From Arthrobacter woluwensis (GTDB taxonomy: Bacteria > Actinomycetota > Actinomycetes > Actinomycetales > Micrococcaceae): a stretch of 64,000 bases of DNA. The notes beneath the pieces were generated by a model. The model was not told where the DNA came from. It saw only the letters and a program-made list of their open reading frames with translations, and made no database searches. The translations under genes and the position numbers were made by a program. The stretch spans positions 248,001 to 312,000 of the forward strand of contig NZ_FNSN01000003.1 of the NCBI RefSeq assembly GCF_900105345.1. The letters are read 5' to 3'. Below, piece by piece: positions 56,478 through 64,000 of the stretch; within the stretch, counting starts at the first letter, position 1; every line of letters starts with the position of its first letter.

Positions 56478-56858
56478 ATGCCCCGCACCACACCCCCGGC
56501 CCTGGCGAAGGCCCGGTCCTACTGGATGGGCCTGTCCATCGCGTTCGGCGTGGGGCTGGGTCTCTACGCCGCCGCGCCCGCGCCGTGGCATCTGGTGAGC
56601 GCCGGGGCGTACGTGGTGTTCGTGGTGATCCAGGCGGCGGTCTACGGGCAGATCAAGCCGGCCCTCGAGGGCAAGCTCGCCTTCAACTCCGCCAGCTTCG
56701 GGCTCCTTGCCCTGCTCCTGGTGGTGGCGGCCGTCGTGTCCCGCGATTCCCCGTACTCGCTGCTCCTGGGGATCGGCCTGGGCGTGCTGAGCGGGGTGTC
56801 GATGTTCTGGGTCCTCACCCGCCGCGGCCGTTTCTACCCGAAGGAGAACCGGGGCTGA
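56478..56858 (+). CDS. Small integral membrane protein, function unknown
   Basis: 126 residues with four membrane segments (about 17-33, 36-56, 67-86, 92-112) and a basic tail. AAGGAG precedes ATG 56478. It follows the phosphatase by 116 bp. No family recognised. Confidence 0.75.
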   Translation: MPRTTPPALAKARSYWMGLSIAFGVGLGLYAAAPAPWHLVSAGAYVVFVVIQAAVYGQIKPALEGKLAFNSASFGLLALLLVVAAVVSRDSPYSLLLGIGLGVLSGVSMFWVLTRRGRFYPKENRG

Positions 56859-56914
56859 CGAGGCCAGGCTCTCAGGCGCACTGTTCCCCGTGATCTCCGC
56901 TGTCTGCTTCGCCG

Positions 56915-56979
56915 AGTCCGCTGCCGACGGCGTGAATCCGCTACGAGATGCGGCGGATTCACGTCCCTCCTAGCGGACT
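56915..56979. repeat. Intergenic palindrome, family B copy 2
   Basis: AGTCCGCT (56915-56922) and TGAATCCGCT (56933-56942) on the left face GCGGATTCA (56953-56961) and AGCGGACT (56972-56979) on the right. The same four-motif layout and the same 20-bp motif spacing as 10908-10976. It fills the convergent gap before the gntR stop; no separate U-tract terminator is seen. Confidence 0.85.
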
Positions 56980-57044
56980 GGCGGTGCCTGGCTCGGGCGG
57001 CAAGGGCTGAGCGGCCCCGCGACGGCACCCGCCGCGGAACCCGC

Positions 57045-57725
57045 CTAAGCCCGCCCTTCGACCGCGTCCACGAGCTGCTGCTCGGCCCGGTCGAGATAAT
57101 CCCGGAGGTACTCGGCGGCCTCGGCACGCTGTCCCGCCGCCAGGAGCTCGACGATCCTCTCGTTGCCCTCCACATACGGCGCATGGAAGCGAGGGTCCCG
57201 GCCCATCGCCGCGAACACCAGCCGCATCTCCGCGAGCACCTGTTCCATGAGTGCGTCGAGCCGGATGCTGCCGGCGGCCGCGAGGACGGTCCGGTGGAAA
57301 TCCTGGTTCGCCCCGGCCATCCCGGCGATGTCACCCTCCGTGACCGCGGCTCGGCCCCGGCGGACGATCCCCGCGAGCTCCTCGACGTCGATCCGCGGGG
57401 CCCACAGCAGGGCGGCCGGTTCCACGAGCTTCCGGACCCGGTAGATCTCGCGGACATCCTCGGCCGTCGGGTGAGCCACGAAGACGCCGCGGTTCGGGAT
57501 CCGCTGCACCACGCGTTCGGCGTGCAGGGTGGCGAAGGCCTCGCGGAGCGTGTTCCGCGAGACGCCCAGGGCCTCCCGGAGCGCCTCTTCGGGAAGCTTG
57601 GTGCCAGGGGTCAGCTCGCCGTCGGCGATGCGCTGCCGCAGCGTGGCCGCCACCCACTGGGCGGTGTGCGCGTGGGCGGCACGCGCTTCGCGGCGCAACC
57701 CCGCCAGGACAGCATCAGAACTCAC
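57045..57725 (-). CDS. GntR-family regulator, FadR/FCD type
   Basis: 226 residues. The N-terminal winged helix (RIADGELTPGTKLPEEALREALGVSRNTLREAFATLHAERVVQRIPNRGVFV) is followed by an all-helical FCD ligand domain with metal-binding His/Asp positions (NQDFHRTVLAAAG). It lies directly downstream of the 5-oxoproline genes on the same strand and is the likely regulator that binds the two TTGTTsAACAA sites at 63052-63085. GTG 57725 is the probable start. Confidence 0.9.
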   Translation of the reverse strand: MSSDAVLAGLRREARAAHAHTAQWVAATLRQRIADGELTPGTKLPEEALREALGVSRNTLREAFATLHAERVVQRIPNRGVFVAHPTAEDVREIYRVRKLVEPAALLWAPRIDVEELAGIVRRGRAAVTEGDIAGMAGANQDFHRTVLAAAGSIRLDALMEQVLAEMRLVFAAMGRDPRFHAPYVEGNERIVELLAAGQRAEAAEYLRDYLDRAEQQLVDAVEGRA

Positions 57726-57778
57726 AGGCCCACTGTATGCCGAGGGGCGGAACAGGCCGGAATCGCCGTCACAGCGCT

Positions 57779-57843
57779 GAAACAGTGAGTTCCCGACGAA
57801 ACAGCGTGTTCTGCTCACTGTTTCGTCGGGAACTCACTGTTTC
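57779..57843. repeat. Intergenic palindrome, family C copy 1 (26-bp perfect arms)
   Basis: Arms 57779-57804 and 57818-57843 are perfect reverse complements (26 of 26) around a 13-nt loop. Each arm begins and ends with GAAACAG, 19 bp apart, so the element holds four copies of the motif. 38 bp downstream of pxpBC. Homologous to 63146-63210. Confidence 0.93.
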
Positions 57844-57881
57844 GGCGCACGGCCGGTCCACTGCCGGCCCGTGCCACGGAC

Positions 57882-59435
57882 CTACAGCGACGCCGGGGCC
57901 ACCGGTTCGAAGCGGACCCTCGCCCCGGGCGGGAGCTGGGCCAGCCGGTCCTGGTCCGCGTCGAGCACCACGCCGATCACGGGATACCCGCCGGTCACGG
58001 GGTGGTCCGCCATGAAGACCAGGGGCAGCCCGGACGCCGGCACCTGGATGGCGCCCCGCACCGTGCCCTCGCTCTGGAGCTCACCCTCGGTCCGGCGCAC
58101 CAGGGGCTCTCCGGAGAACCGGATCCCCACGCGGTTCGACTCGGCCGTCACGGTCCATTCCCCCGCGTGGAACGCCTCGAGGGACTCGTTGGTGAACCAG
58201 TCGTCGCGGGGACCGGGGACCACCCGGAGCACCGTGGCCTCCTCGGCCGATGGCAGCGCGGGAGCCGTCTCCGGTTCCCCCACGGCGCCGCGCAGCCGCG
58301 GATCGAGCAGGCCCAGACGGCTCCCCGCCGTGAGCGGGGCTGGACCCAGCCCGGACAAAACGTCCGTGGCGGCGCTGCCCAGCACCGTGCCGCCCCGCAC
58401 GCCGCCTCGTACCGCCACGTAGCTGCGCAGACCAGCGACAGGCGTTCCCAGCCGCAGCGTCTCACCGGCCAGGAGCGTGAGCGGGGCGTCGAGCGGGGCG
58501 TCCCACTGGGCGCCGTCGTCGCCGCCGATCAGAAGCGGGACGTCCGCCCCGGTGACGGCGAGGATCGTGTCCCGCAACGCGCGCAGCGTCAGGCCGCCTG
58601 GCAGGGCTTCGAGTCCGGGCGCGCCGGCGGGATTGCCGACCATGCGGTTGGCGCGTTTGAGGGCGCCGCGGTCCATGGCGCCGGAATCGCTGACCCCCGA
58701 CGCCGCGTGGCCGGGCCGCCCGAGGTCCTGCACCGTGGTCTGGAGGCCGGGGTTGCGGACCTCCAGGACGGGTTCGCCGGTTTCGGCGGCGGGCCGGGCG
58801 GGCAGGGCCTGCACGATGTCGCGGACGGGGACGAAGCGGACGGTGTCGCCGGCCTTGATGAGCGCGGGTTCGTCGCGGGCGGCGTCCCACAGGAGCGCGC
58901 CGGTGCGTCCGATGAGCTGCCAGCCGCCGGGCGAGTCATTCGGGTAGACGGCCGAGTACCCGCCGGCGAGCGCCACGGAACCGGCCGGCACCCGGGTCCG
59001 CGGGGACGTCCGGCGCGGGACCTCAGGCATGCCGGGCGCGCTAAGGTAGGCGAACCCCGGGGCGAATCCGCCGAACGCGGCGGTCCAGACGGCGTCCGCG
59101 TGCCCGGCCACAACGGCCTCGACGCTGCGGCCGGTGAGGCGGGCGACCTCGGCGAGGTCCTCGCCGTCGTACACGGTCTCGATCCTCACCTCGCGCCCGG
59201 CGGAGCGCACCCCGGCGGCCAGGTCAGCCGACCGCAGCCGCTCCACCACCCCGGCCAGAGACTGCGGGAGACCCACGGTCACGAGCACGGTGCGAGCCGC
59301 GGCCACGACATCCACGACGCCGGCCGGGGGCTCGGCGAGCAGGCCCGCCTGGAGCGCCAGCACGGCGTCCAGGCCGTCGAGTTCGGCGAGCACCGCGCGG
59401 TCCCCCACGCGGCGCACGCCCAGCAGTCGGCCCAT
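57882..59435 (-). CDS. pxpBC: 5-oxoprolinase subunits PxpB-PxpC fusion
   Basis: ATP-dependent opening of 5-oxoproline to glutamate, together with PxpA. 517 residues. The N-terminal half is PxpB (KipI-like), with FGGFAPGFAYL and the DSPGGWQLIGRT region. The C-terminal half, from about 220, is PxpC (KipA/AHS2), beginning GLQTTVQDLGRPGHAASG and ending with MADHPVTGGYPVIGVV. A single-chain fusion of what are often two genes. Its ATG is one base after the pxpA stop. Confidence 0.93.
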   Translation of the reverse strand: MGRLLGVRRVGDRAVLAELDGLDAVLALQAGLLAEPPAGVVDVVAAARTVLVTVGLPQSLAGVVERLRSADLAAGVRSAGREVRIETVYDGEDLAEVARLTGRSVEAVVAGHADAVWTAAFGGFAPGFAYLSAPGMPEVPRRTSPRTRVPAGSVALAGGYSAVYPNDSPGGWQLIGRTGALLWDAARDEPALIKAGDTVRFVPVRDIVQALPARPAAETGEPVLEVRNPGLQTTVQDLGRPGHAASGVSDSGAMDRGALKRANRMVGNPAGAPGLEALPGGLTLRALRDTILAVTGADVPLLIGGDDGAQWDAPLDAPLTLLAGETLRLGTPVAGLRSYVAVRGGVRGGTVLGSAATDVLSGLGPAPLTAGSRLGLLDPRLRGAVGEPETAPALPSAEEATVLRVVPGPRDDWFTNESLEAFHAGEWTVTAESNRVGIRFSGEPLVRRTEGELQSEGTVRGAIQVPASGLPLVFMADHPVTGGYPVIGVVLDADQDRLAQLPPGARVRFEPVAPASL

Positions 59436-59436
59436 C

Positions 59437-60192
59437 TCAGGCGAAGCTCTGGACCACGACGCCGCGCGCCGTGAGTTCCCGGTGGATGCGCTCGGCCATG
59501 GCGACCGCCCCGGGGGTGTCGCCGTGCACGCAGATGCTGCCGGCGGTCACGGGCAGCACGGTGCCGTCGGCGGCCCGGACCGTGCCGTCCACCAGGCGGA
59601 ACACGTGGTCCAGGATCCGGTCGATGTCGTGCAGCACGGCGTCCGGGTCGCTGCGGGGGACGAGAGTGCCGTCGGGCCGGTAGGCGCGGTCGGCGAACGC
59701 TTCGGCCACGGTGCGGAGCCCGGCCTCGGCGGCGATCCGTTCGACAGCGGAACCGGGCAGCACCAGGAGGGGAAGCGCCGGATCGACGGCGAGGACCGCG
59801 TCGACCACGGCCCGCGCCTGGGCCTCGTGGCGCACGATCGTGTTGTAGAGGGCGCCGTGCGGTTTCACGTACCGGACGGCGGCGCCCTCGGCACGTGCGA
59901 GGGCCTGGAGCGCGCCGATCTGGTAGATCACGTCGTCGCGGAGCTCCCCCGCGTCCATGTCGATGAAGCGGCGCCCGAAGCCCGCCAGGTCGCGGTAGCC
60001 GGGGTGGGCCCCGACGGTCGTCCCGGTGCGCACGGCCGCGCGCACGGTGGCGCGGATGCCCACCGGGTCCCCGGCGTGGAAACCGCACGCGACGTTGGCG
60101 CTCGAGACGTTGGCCAGGATGGCGGCGTCGTCCCCGAAGGTCCAGTTCCCAAAGGACTCCCCGACGTCGCTGTTGAGGTCGATCACGCTCAC
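59437..60192 (-). CDS. pxpA: 5-oxoprolinase subunit PxpA (LamB/YcsF)
   Basis: 251 residues. Family signatures: [51 protein letters not shown] and [10 protein letters not shown]. It acts with PxpBC. GTG 60192 overlaps the DUF2891 stop as GTGA and is chosen for that reason; GTG 60186 is also in frame. Confidence 0.95.
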   Translation of the reverse strand: MSVIDLNSDVGESFGNWTFGDDAAILANVSSANVACGFHAGDPVGIRATVRAAVRTGTTVGAHPGYRDLAGFGRRFIDMDAGELRDDVIYQIGALQALARAEGAAVRYVKPHGALYNTIVRHEAQARAVVDAVLAVDPALPLLVLPGSAVERIAAEAGLRTVAEAFADRAYRPDGTLVPRSDPDAVLHDIDRILDHVFRLVDGTVRAADGTVLPVTAGSICVHGDTPGAVAMAERIHRELTARGVVVQSFA

Positions 60193-61274
60193 GCGGTCAC
60201 GCTCCGCAGGCGTCCGATGGACTCCCGGGCGTCCCACGCGAAGCTCGCGAGCCAGTGCGTGGACATGAAGTCGCCGCTCTGCAGGCCGTGCATCCCGGCC
60301 TCGAACAGCGGCTCGACGGCGGCGTCCAGCACCGCGCGCAGGTCCTGCGGCGTGCCGGAGCGGGCGCCGGGCCGGGCTTCAGCCGGGGCGTCCAGCGCCG
60401 CGACCACCCGTGCGAGCTGCCCCGCCCTCGTGAGGTTCAGGCCGTGCAGGTGGACCATGTAGCCGTCGCTCTCATCGGCCACCCCGACGGTGGCGAGCAT
60501 GCGGGACTCCGCGGTCAGGCCGGGCAGGAACCCCTCCAGCCAGACGGCGAACTCGTCGGTGGGGAGCACGCGCTGCAGGAGATCGGCCTCGCTGAGCCCG
60601 GCGGAGAGGAAGTCCTGCCCGCTCAGCTCCCACTCGGTGGCCCAGGCACGGTCCTCACCGAACCAGCGGAGGGCGGCCCGTTCGCAGGCCTCCGCGGCTG
60701 CGTCGCGGCCGAGGTCACGGAACGCGGTCAGGAGGTAGGACAGTCCGAAAGCCGAGTTGGTGTGCAGGCCGTGCCGCACCGGGTGCTCGACGGTCGCGGT
60801 CCACGCCTGGACCAGCTCCGCCACCACGTCCACGCAGCCGTCCAGGTCGCGGCCCCAGGCGGCGATCTCCGGATCCTGGGACGCGTGGCAGGCCGCGGCC
60901 AGGCGCACGAGCCAGGCCCAGCCGTACGGGCGTTCCCAGCTGGGGTTGGCTCGGAGGTAGTCCGCCTCGACGGCGAGCTTCGCGGCGGTGAGGTTCGCGC
61001 CCAGGGCGGCGCGGAGGGCGTCGGCCGTGCCGGCGTCAAGGTCCGCCTCGCCCCGCAGAGCGGCGTCGAGCACGCTGACGCCGAGCCAGTGCATGTGCAC
61101 GCAGGAGTGCCAGTCGAAGGAGGTGTGGAACGCCGGGTGGAGCTCGGCGGGCGTGTGCAGATCGGTCTCGGAGCGCTCCACGTGGTGCGAGGCGTAGGGG
61201 TACGGGCGGCCCAGATTGTCCAGGACGACGTCGGCGCAGTGCTGGGCGGCGCCCGGGAAGAAGGTGTCGGTCAT
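60189..61274 (-). CDS. DUF2891 protein
   Basis: 361 residues, soluble and helical, rich in Trp and His near the N-terminus ([17 protein letters not shown]), with repeated helices like an alpha/alpha barrel. The DUF2891 family occurs beside DUF969/DUF979 and pyroglutamate genes. Its reaction is unknown; a role in releasing or processing pyroglutamyl compounds is possible. Located between the transporter pair and pxpA in one operon. Confidence 0.85.
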   Translation of the reverse strand: MTDTFFPGAAQHCADVVLDNLGRPYPYASHHVERSETDLHTPAELHPAFHTSFDWHSCVHMHWLGVSVLDAALRGEADLDAGTADALRAALGANLTAAKLAVEADYLRANPSWERPYGWAWLVRLAAACHASQDPEIAAWGRDLDGCVDVVAELVQAWTATVEHPVRHGLHTNSAFGLSYLLTAFRDLGRDAAAEACERAALRWFGEDRAWATEWELSGQDFLSAGLSEADLLQRVLPTDEFAVWLEGFLPGLTAESRMLATVGVADESDGYMVHLHGLNLTRAGQLARVVAALDAPAEARPGARSGTPQDLRAVLDAAVEPLFEAGMHGLQSGDFMSTHWLASFAWDARESIGRLRSVTA

Positions 61275-61286
61275 GAGGGTGCCTTT

Positions 61287-62255
61287 CTAGAACGCCAGGA
61301 AGTACATGAGGCCGATGTTGACCACCAGCAACGGCAGAGCGGTGCCGATCTGCGCCGTGATCACACCGTAGCGGTTCTTCATCTCGAGGAGCGCGGCCGG
61401 GACCAGGTTGAAGTTCGCCGCCATGGGGGTGCACAGCGTGCCGCAGAAGCCCGCGAGCATGCCGATGGCGAAGACGATCGCCGGATTGCCGTGGAACTGC
61501 TGGATCAGGACGGGCCAGCCGATCGCCGCGGTCATGATCGGGAAGGCCGCGAAGCCGTTGCCCATCAGCACCGTGAACAGGAACATGCCCACGCAATACA
61601 CCGTCACAGCGGCCAGCAGCGACCCCTTCGGGAGGATGGATGCCGTGAGGGTTCCGACCGCCGTCCCGACGCCCGCCTTGGTGAACAGGATGCCGAGGGT
61701 CGAGAGCATCTGCGGCAGGAGCGCCGCCCAGCCGATGGACTCCAGGATCCGGCGGCTCTCCAGCAGCGGCGCGAGCTTGTTGCGGGGCTTCAGGATCACG
61801 ACGGCGGCGGCCGCGGCCACGATCGCGCCGATGGTCAGTGCCACGAGGGTGGTGTTCTTGGGATCCAGGATCGGCGTGCCCCCGATGACGAGGACCGGCG
61901 CCGCGAGCACGAGGGCAACGGTCACCACCGGAAGCAGGAGGGCCGGGATGAACAGCTTGTTCCCGAAACGGGCGGCATAGGCGACGCGCTCGGCGGGGGT
62001 GGACGACTTCGCCTTGCCGTCCGAGAGCTGGCCGCTGGAGGCGAGTCCCACGAGCACCAGGACCGCCACGCCCAGGATCCACGCGGGAGCCTTCCCGGCC
62101 TGGACCCACGTGCCGTAGAAGAAGCAGAGCCCGAGGATGCCCCAGAAGAGCGAGCTGCCGATGCGGTGCCGGTGGCCGGTGTCCCGCGCGATGAGGGAGG
62201 CCCAGGCGATGAACAGGGCTCCGATGAACCAGTAGACGGCTTCGACGTTGATCAT
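61287..62255 (-). CDS. DUF979 membrane protein, probable 5-oxoproline transporter subunit
   Basis: 322 residues with about nine membrane segments. GIGF-like MLAGFCGTLCTPMAANFNLVPAALLEMKNRYG is conserved in the family. It overlaps DUF969 as ATGA, and the pair is always found together. Genomic association with pxp genes, as here, points to uptake of 5-oxoproline or pyroglutamyl peptides. The transport role is inference. Confidence 0.88.
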   Translation of the reverse strand: MINVEAVYWFIGALFIAWASLIARDTGHRHRIGSSLFWGILGLCFFYGTWVQAGKAPAWILGVAVLVLVGLASSGQLSDGKAKSSTPAERVAYAARFGNKLFIPALLLPVVTVALVLAAPVLVIGGTPILDPKNTTLVALTIGAIVAAAAAVVILKPRNKLAPLLESRRILESIGWAALLPQMLSTLGILFTKAGVGTAVGTLTASILPKGSLLAAVTVYCVGMFLFTVLMGNGFAAFPIMTAAIGWPVLIQQFHGNPAIVFAIGMLAGFCGTLCTPMAANFNLVPAALLEMKNRYGVITAQIGTALPLLVVNIGLMYFLAF

Positions 62256-62980
62256 GCGGCGCTCCCGGCCTCGACGGTGACGGTCTTCCCGGTGAGACGG
62301 GCGTATTCGCGGTCCAGCTGACGGTCCAGGCGGAGGAGCCGGAAGCCGTGGATGAGGAAGGCGGCGATCGCGGTCGGGATGGCCCAGAGCGCGAGTTCGA
62401 GCGGTTCGAGCTGCAGGTGGTACGTGGTGTCCACGAAGGTGGTGATCAGCAGGATCGACCCGACGGCCACGAAGACGTCCTCGCCGAAGAAGACGCCGAC
62501 GTTGTCCGCCGCGGCGGAGTGGCCCTTGATGCGTTCCTTGAGCTTCTCCGGAACCGTGCCGTAGCGGCGCATCGCGGCGCCCTCGGCCATCGGGTAGACG
62601 AGCGGCCGGACGGCCTGCGCGTGCCCGCCGATGCTCGTCAGCCCGACGGCGGCGGTCACCTGGCGGATGGCCAGGTACGCCAGGAGGACGCGGCCGGCCG
62701 TGAGGCGGGCGAGCTTGGAGATCAGATTCTTGGCCTGTTCCTGGAGCCCGAAGTATTCGATGATGCCGATGACCGGCAGCACGGCCGCGAAGACCGTGAC
62801 GGAACGGCTGCTGGCGAAGCCGGAACCGAAGGCCTCCAGGATCTGCAAGGGGTTCATACCGCCCAGGAGCGCGGTGACGATCCCGGCGACGGTGACGACG
62901 ATGAGGGGGTTGAGGCGAACGGCGAATCCGATGATCACCAGCAGCACCCCGATGAGTACGAGCATGCGAGTCCATTCCAC
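62252..62980 (-). CDS. DUF969 membrane protein, probable 5-oxoproline transporter subunit
   Basis: 242 residues with about five membrane segments. VGLTSIGGHAQAVRPLVYPMAEGAA is the family signature. First gene of the six-gene operon DUF969-DUF979-DUF2891-pxpA-pxpBC-gntR. GTG 62980 is reported; ATG 62965, five codons in, is possible. The promoter with two operators lies at 63041-63085. Confidence 0.88.
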   Translation of the reverse strand: MEWTRMLVLIGVLLVIIGFAVRLNPLIVVTVAGIVTALLGGMNPLQILEAFGSGFASSRSVTVFAAVLPVIGIIEYFGLQEQAKNLISKLARLTAGRVLLAYLAIRQVTAAVGLTSIGGHAQAVRPLVYPMAEGAAMRRYGTVPEKLKERIKGHSAAADNVGVFFGEDVFVAVGSILLITTFVDTTYHLQLEPLELALWAIPTAIAAFLIHGFRLLRLDRQLDREYARLTGKTVTVEAGSAA

Positions 62981-63040
62981 GGGGACCGACCGGTCCGGGA
63001 GAGCTGTCCGTGGCGCCCGTCACGGGACCACGTGACTCAC

Positions 63041-63085
63041 ATCATAGAACTTTGTTCAACAATCCGGCAAGGGTTTGTTGAACAA
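63041..63085 (-). promoter_or_regulatory. 5-oxoproline operon promoter with two GntR-type operators
   Basis: TTGTTCAACAA (63052-63062) and TTGTTGAACAA (63075-63085) are palindromes of the FadR/FCD GntR type (TnGTnnnACnA), with centres 23 bp apart. On the minus strand, TTGCCG (63070-63065) and TATGAT (63046-63041), 18 bp apart, form a promoter. One operator lies between -35 and -10, the other just upstream of -35. This predicts repression by the GntR protein at 57045. Confidence 0.75.
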
Positions 63086-63145
63086 TCCGGAGGCGTGGCG
63101 GGCGGCGGGGCGGGCGTCGGTGGGCGTGGCGGCCCCGGAAACGCC

Positions 63146-63210
63146 GAAACCGCGAGTTTCCGTCGAAACCGCGCGTTAAACACACTGTTTCGACGGAAAC
63201 TCACGGTTTC
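63146..63210. repeat. Intergenic palindrome, family C copy 2
   Basis: Left arm 63146-63169 (GAAACCG...GAAAC) pairs with 63187-63210 with a single mismatch in 24. GAAACCG recurs at 63165-63171, 19 bp from the first copy, exactly as in the 57779 copy. Total length 65 bp in both. It lies 39 bp downstream of the mannosidase stop and 60 bp from the operon operators. Confidence 0.9.
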
Positions 63211-63249
63211 ACGAAGGACGCCGCGGGCCGGGAACCCGCCTGGACCTGC

Positions 63250-64000
63250 CTAGCCCGACCGCACCGGGCTGAAGCGGAACGTGCGGACCGAGAACGGCGA
63301 CAGGGACAGCGCGACGCCGGCCTCCGCCGTCGCGCCCTCAGCCTCGCCGGCCGAGCCGGCGCCGGCAGCCTCCAGGGCCGGGGCGTCCGGGAGCTCGTCC
63401 TCGATCAGGCTGACCTCGCGGCCGGCGCCGAACGCCGGGTCGACGTGCAGCACGGCGTTCGCGCGGCGGCCCTGAGGCTCGTAGACGCGGACCACCAGGT
63501 CGCCGGAACGGTCGTGGGCGAGCTTCACCGAGGAGACGAGCACGCCGTCGCCGTCGACCCGCACGAGGGACTCGACCGGGGCGGCGCCGGACCGCGCACG
63601 GACCGGGCTGTTCAGGTGGATGCCCTCACGGGTCGCGACCAGGGCGTCCGCTCCGATCACGAGACCGTACGAGTGCTGGTGCACGCCCTGATCGGTCTCC
63701 GGATCCGGGAACCGCGGGGCCCGGAGGAGGGAGAGGCGGAGGGTGGTGGTCACTCCGGCGTCGTCGTCGGCGTCGCGGGTCATGTCGAAGCCGTAGCTGG
63801 ACTCGGTCACCAGGGCCGCGCCGAAGCCGGGCTCCTCCGCCAGCACGAAGCGGTGCATGGAGGTCTCGAACTTCGCCGCCTCCCAGCTCGTGTTGGTGTG
63901 CGTGACGCGCTTGTTGAAGCCGAACTGCGTCTCCGCGGCCGTGTGCTCCGCGCGGACGTCCAGCGGGAAGGACACCTTGAGGAACTTCTCGGCCTCGTGC
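63250..64000 (-). CDS. C-terminal part of GH38 alpha-mannosidase (5' truncated by window end)
   Basis: The frame is open to the end of the window (last full codon 63999-63997), so only the final 250 residues are seen. The sequence FPLDVRAEHTAAETQFGFNKRVTHTN, FETSMHRFVLAEEPGFGAALVTESSYGFDM and FPDPETDQGVHQHSYGLVIGA is the C-terminal beta domain of bacterial family 38 alpha-mannosidases. Catalytic residues lie upstream, outside the window. A stretch rich in Ala, Gly and Glu (about 50 residues from the end) is a lineage-specific insertion. Confidence 0.85.
   Translation of the reverse strand, partial: HEAEKFLKVSFPLDVRAEHTAAETQFGFNKRVTHTNTSWEAAKFETSMHRFVLAEEPGFGAALVTESSYGFDMTRDADDDAGVTTTLRLSLLRAPRFPDPETDQGVHQHSYGLVIGADALVATREGIHLNSPVRARSGAAPVESLVRVDGDGVLVSSVKLAHDRSGDLVVRVYEPQGRRANAVLHVDPAFGAGREVSLIEDELPDAPALEAAGAGSAGEAEGATAEAGVALSLSPFSVRTFRFSPVRSG

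Overview
The window is a chromosomal segment of a high-GC Gram-positive bacterium. The best fit is a Micrococcaceae/Arthrobacter-like actinobacterium. The reasons are strong G/C bias at third codon positions, frequent GTG starts, -10 hexamers of the TAGGCT/TAGCAT type, actinobacterial marker genes (lsr2, clpC, disA, a family I pyrophosphatase, DUF3180, a DUF2342 metalloprotease), and the order tilS-hpt-ftsH-folE-folP-folB-folK-DUF3180-DUF2520-panC-lysS-lsr2-clpC-disA-radA. I see no rRNA, tRNA, CRISPR array, prophage or transposase. No gene-free stretch exceeds 300 bp.

Layout. 1-10 kb holds genome maintenance (radA, disA, mutY), a metallo-beta-lactamase-fold hydrolase, an ArsR/AHSA1 pair with a promoter-overlapping operator, a PTS-type dihydroxyacetone kinase operon (dhaK-dhaL-dhaM) and a short ArgA-type acetyltransferase. 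10-34 kb is the conserved housekeeping block: clpC, lsr2, lysS, pantothenate and folate synthesis, ftsH, hpt, tilS, a DUF2342 protease, a PBP4-type carboxypeptidase and ppa. It is interrupted by two likely accessory inserts, tandem alpha/beta-hydrolases plus a DHA2-family efflux pump (16.0-19.5 kb) and a GH32 fructosidase (26.8-28.4 kb). 34-50 kb carries a HAD phosphatase, an orphan AbiEi/DUF559 protein, serS, a lipid kinase, pheA, a rhodanese, an ABC1/UbiB kinase, a POT peptide transporter, a large orphan Orn/Lys/Arg-type decarboxylase, a Pro-rich DUF4190 protein and pgm. 51-64 kb is catabolic and accessory: a MarR/MFS pair, a divergent RutE-like reductase and uracil permease, a GntR regulator, a complete 5-oxoproline (pyroglutamate) module (DUF969, DUF979, DUF2891, PxpA, PxpBC) with two GntR-type operators in its promoter, and the C-terminal part of a GH38 alpha-mannosidase running off the end.

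The most unusual signal is non-coding. Ten intergenic palindromes of about 60-73 bp, many with near-perfect 24-30 bp arms, each sit just downstream of a gene end. Six of them form three sequence families (6883/51344, 10908/56915, 57779/63146). Two families share an architecture of four copies of a 7-10 bp motif, two forward and two inverted. They have no U-tract, and at several loci they coexist with a separate canonical terminator, so they are not simply intrinsic terminators.

Other signals are several apparently leaderless genes (arsR, marR, both alpha/beta-hydrolases) and a pair of interlocked, mutually exclusive hairpins between dhaL and dhaM.
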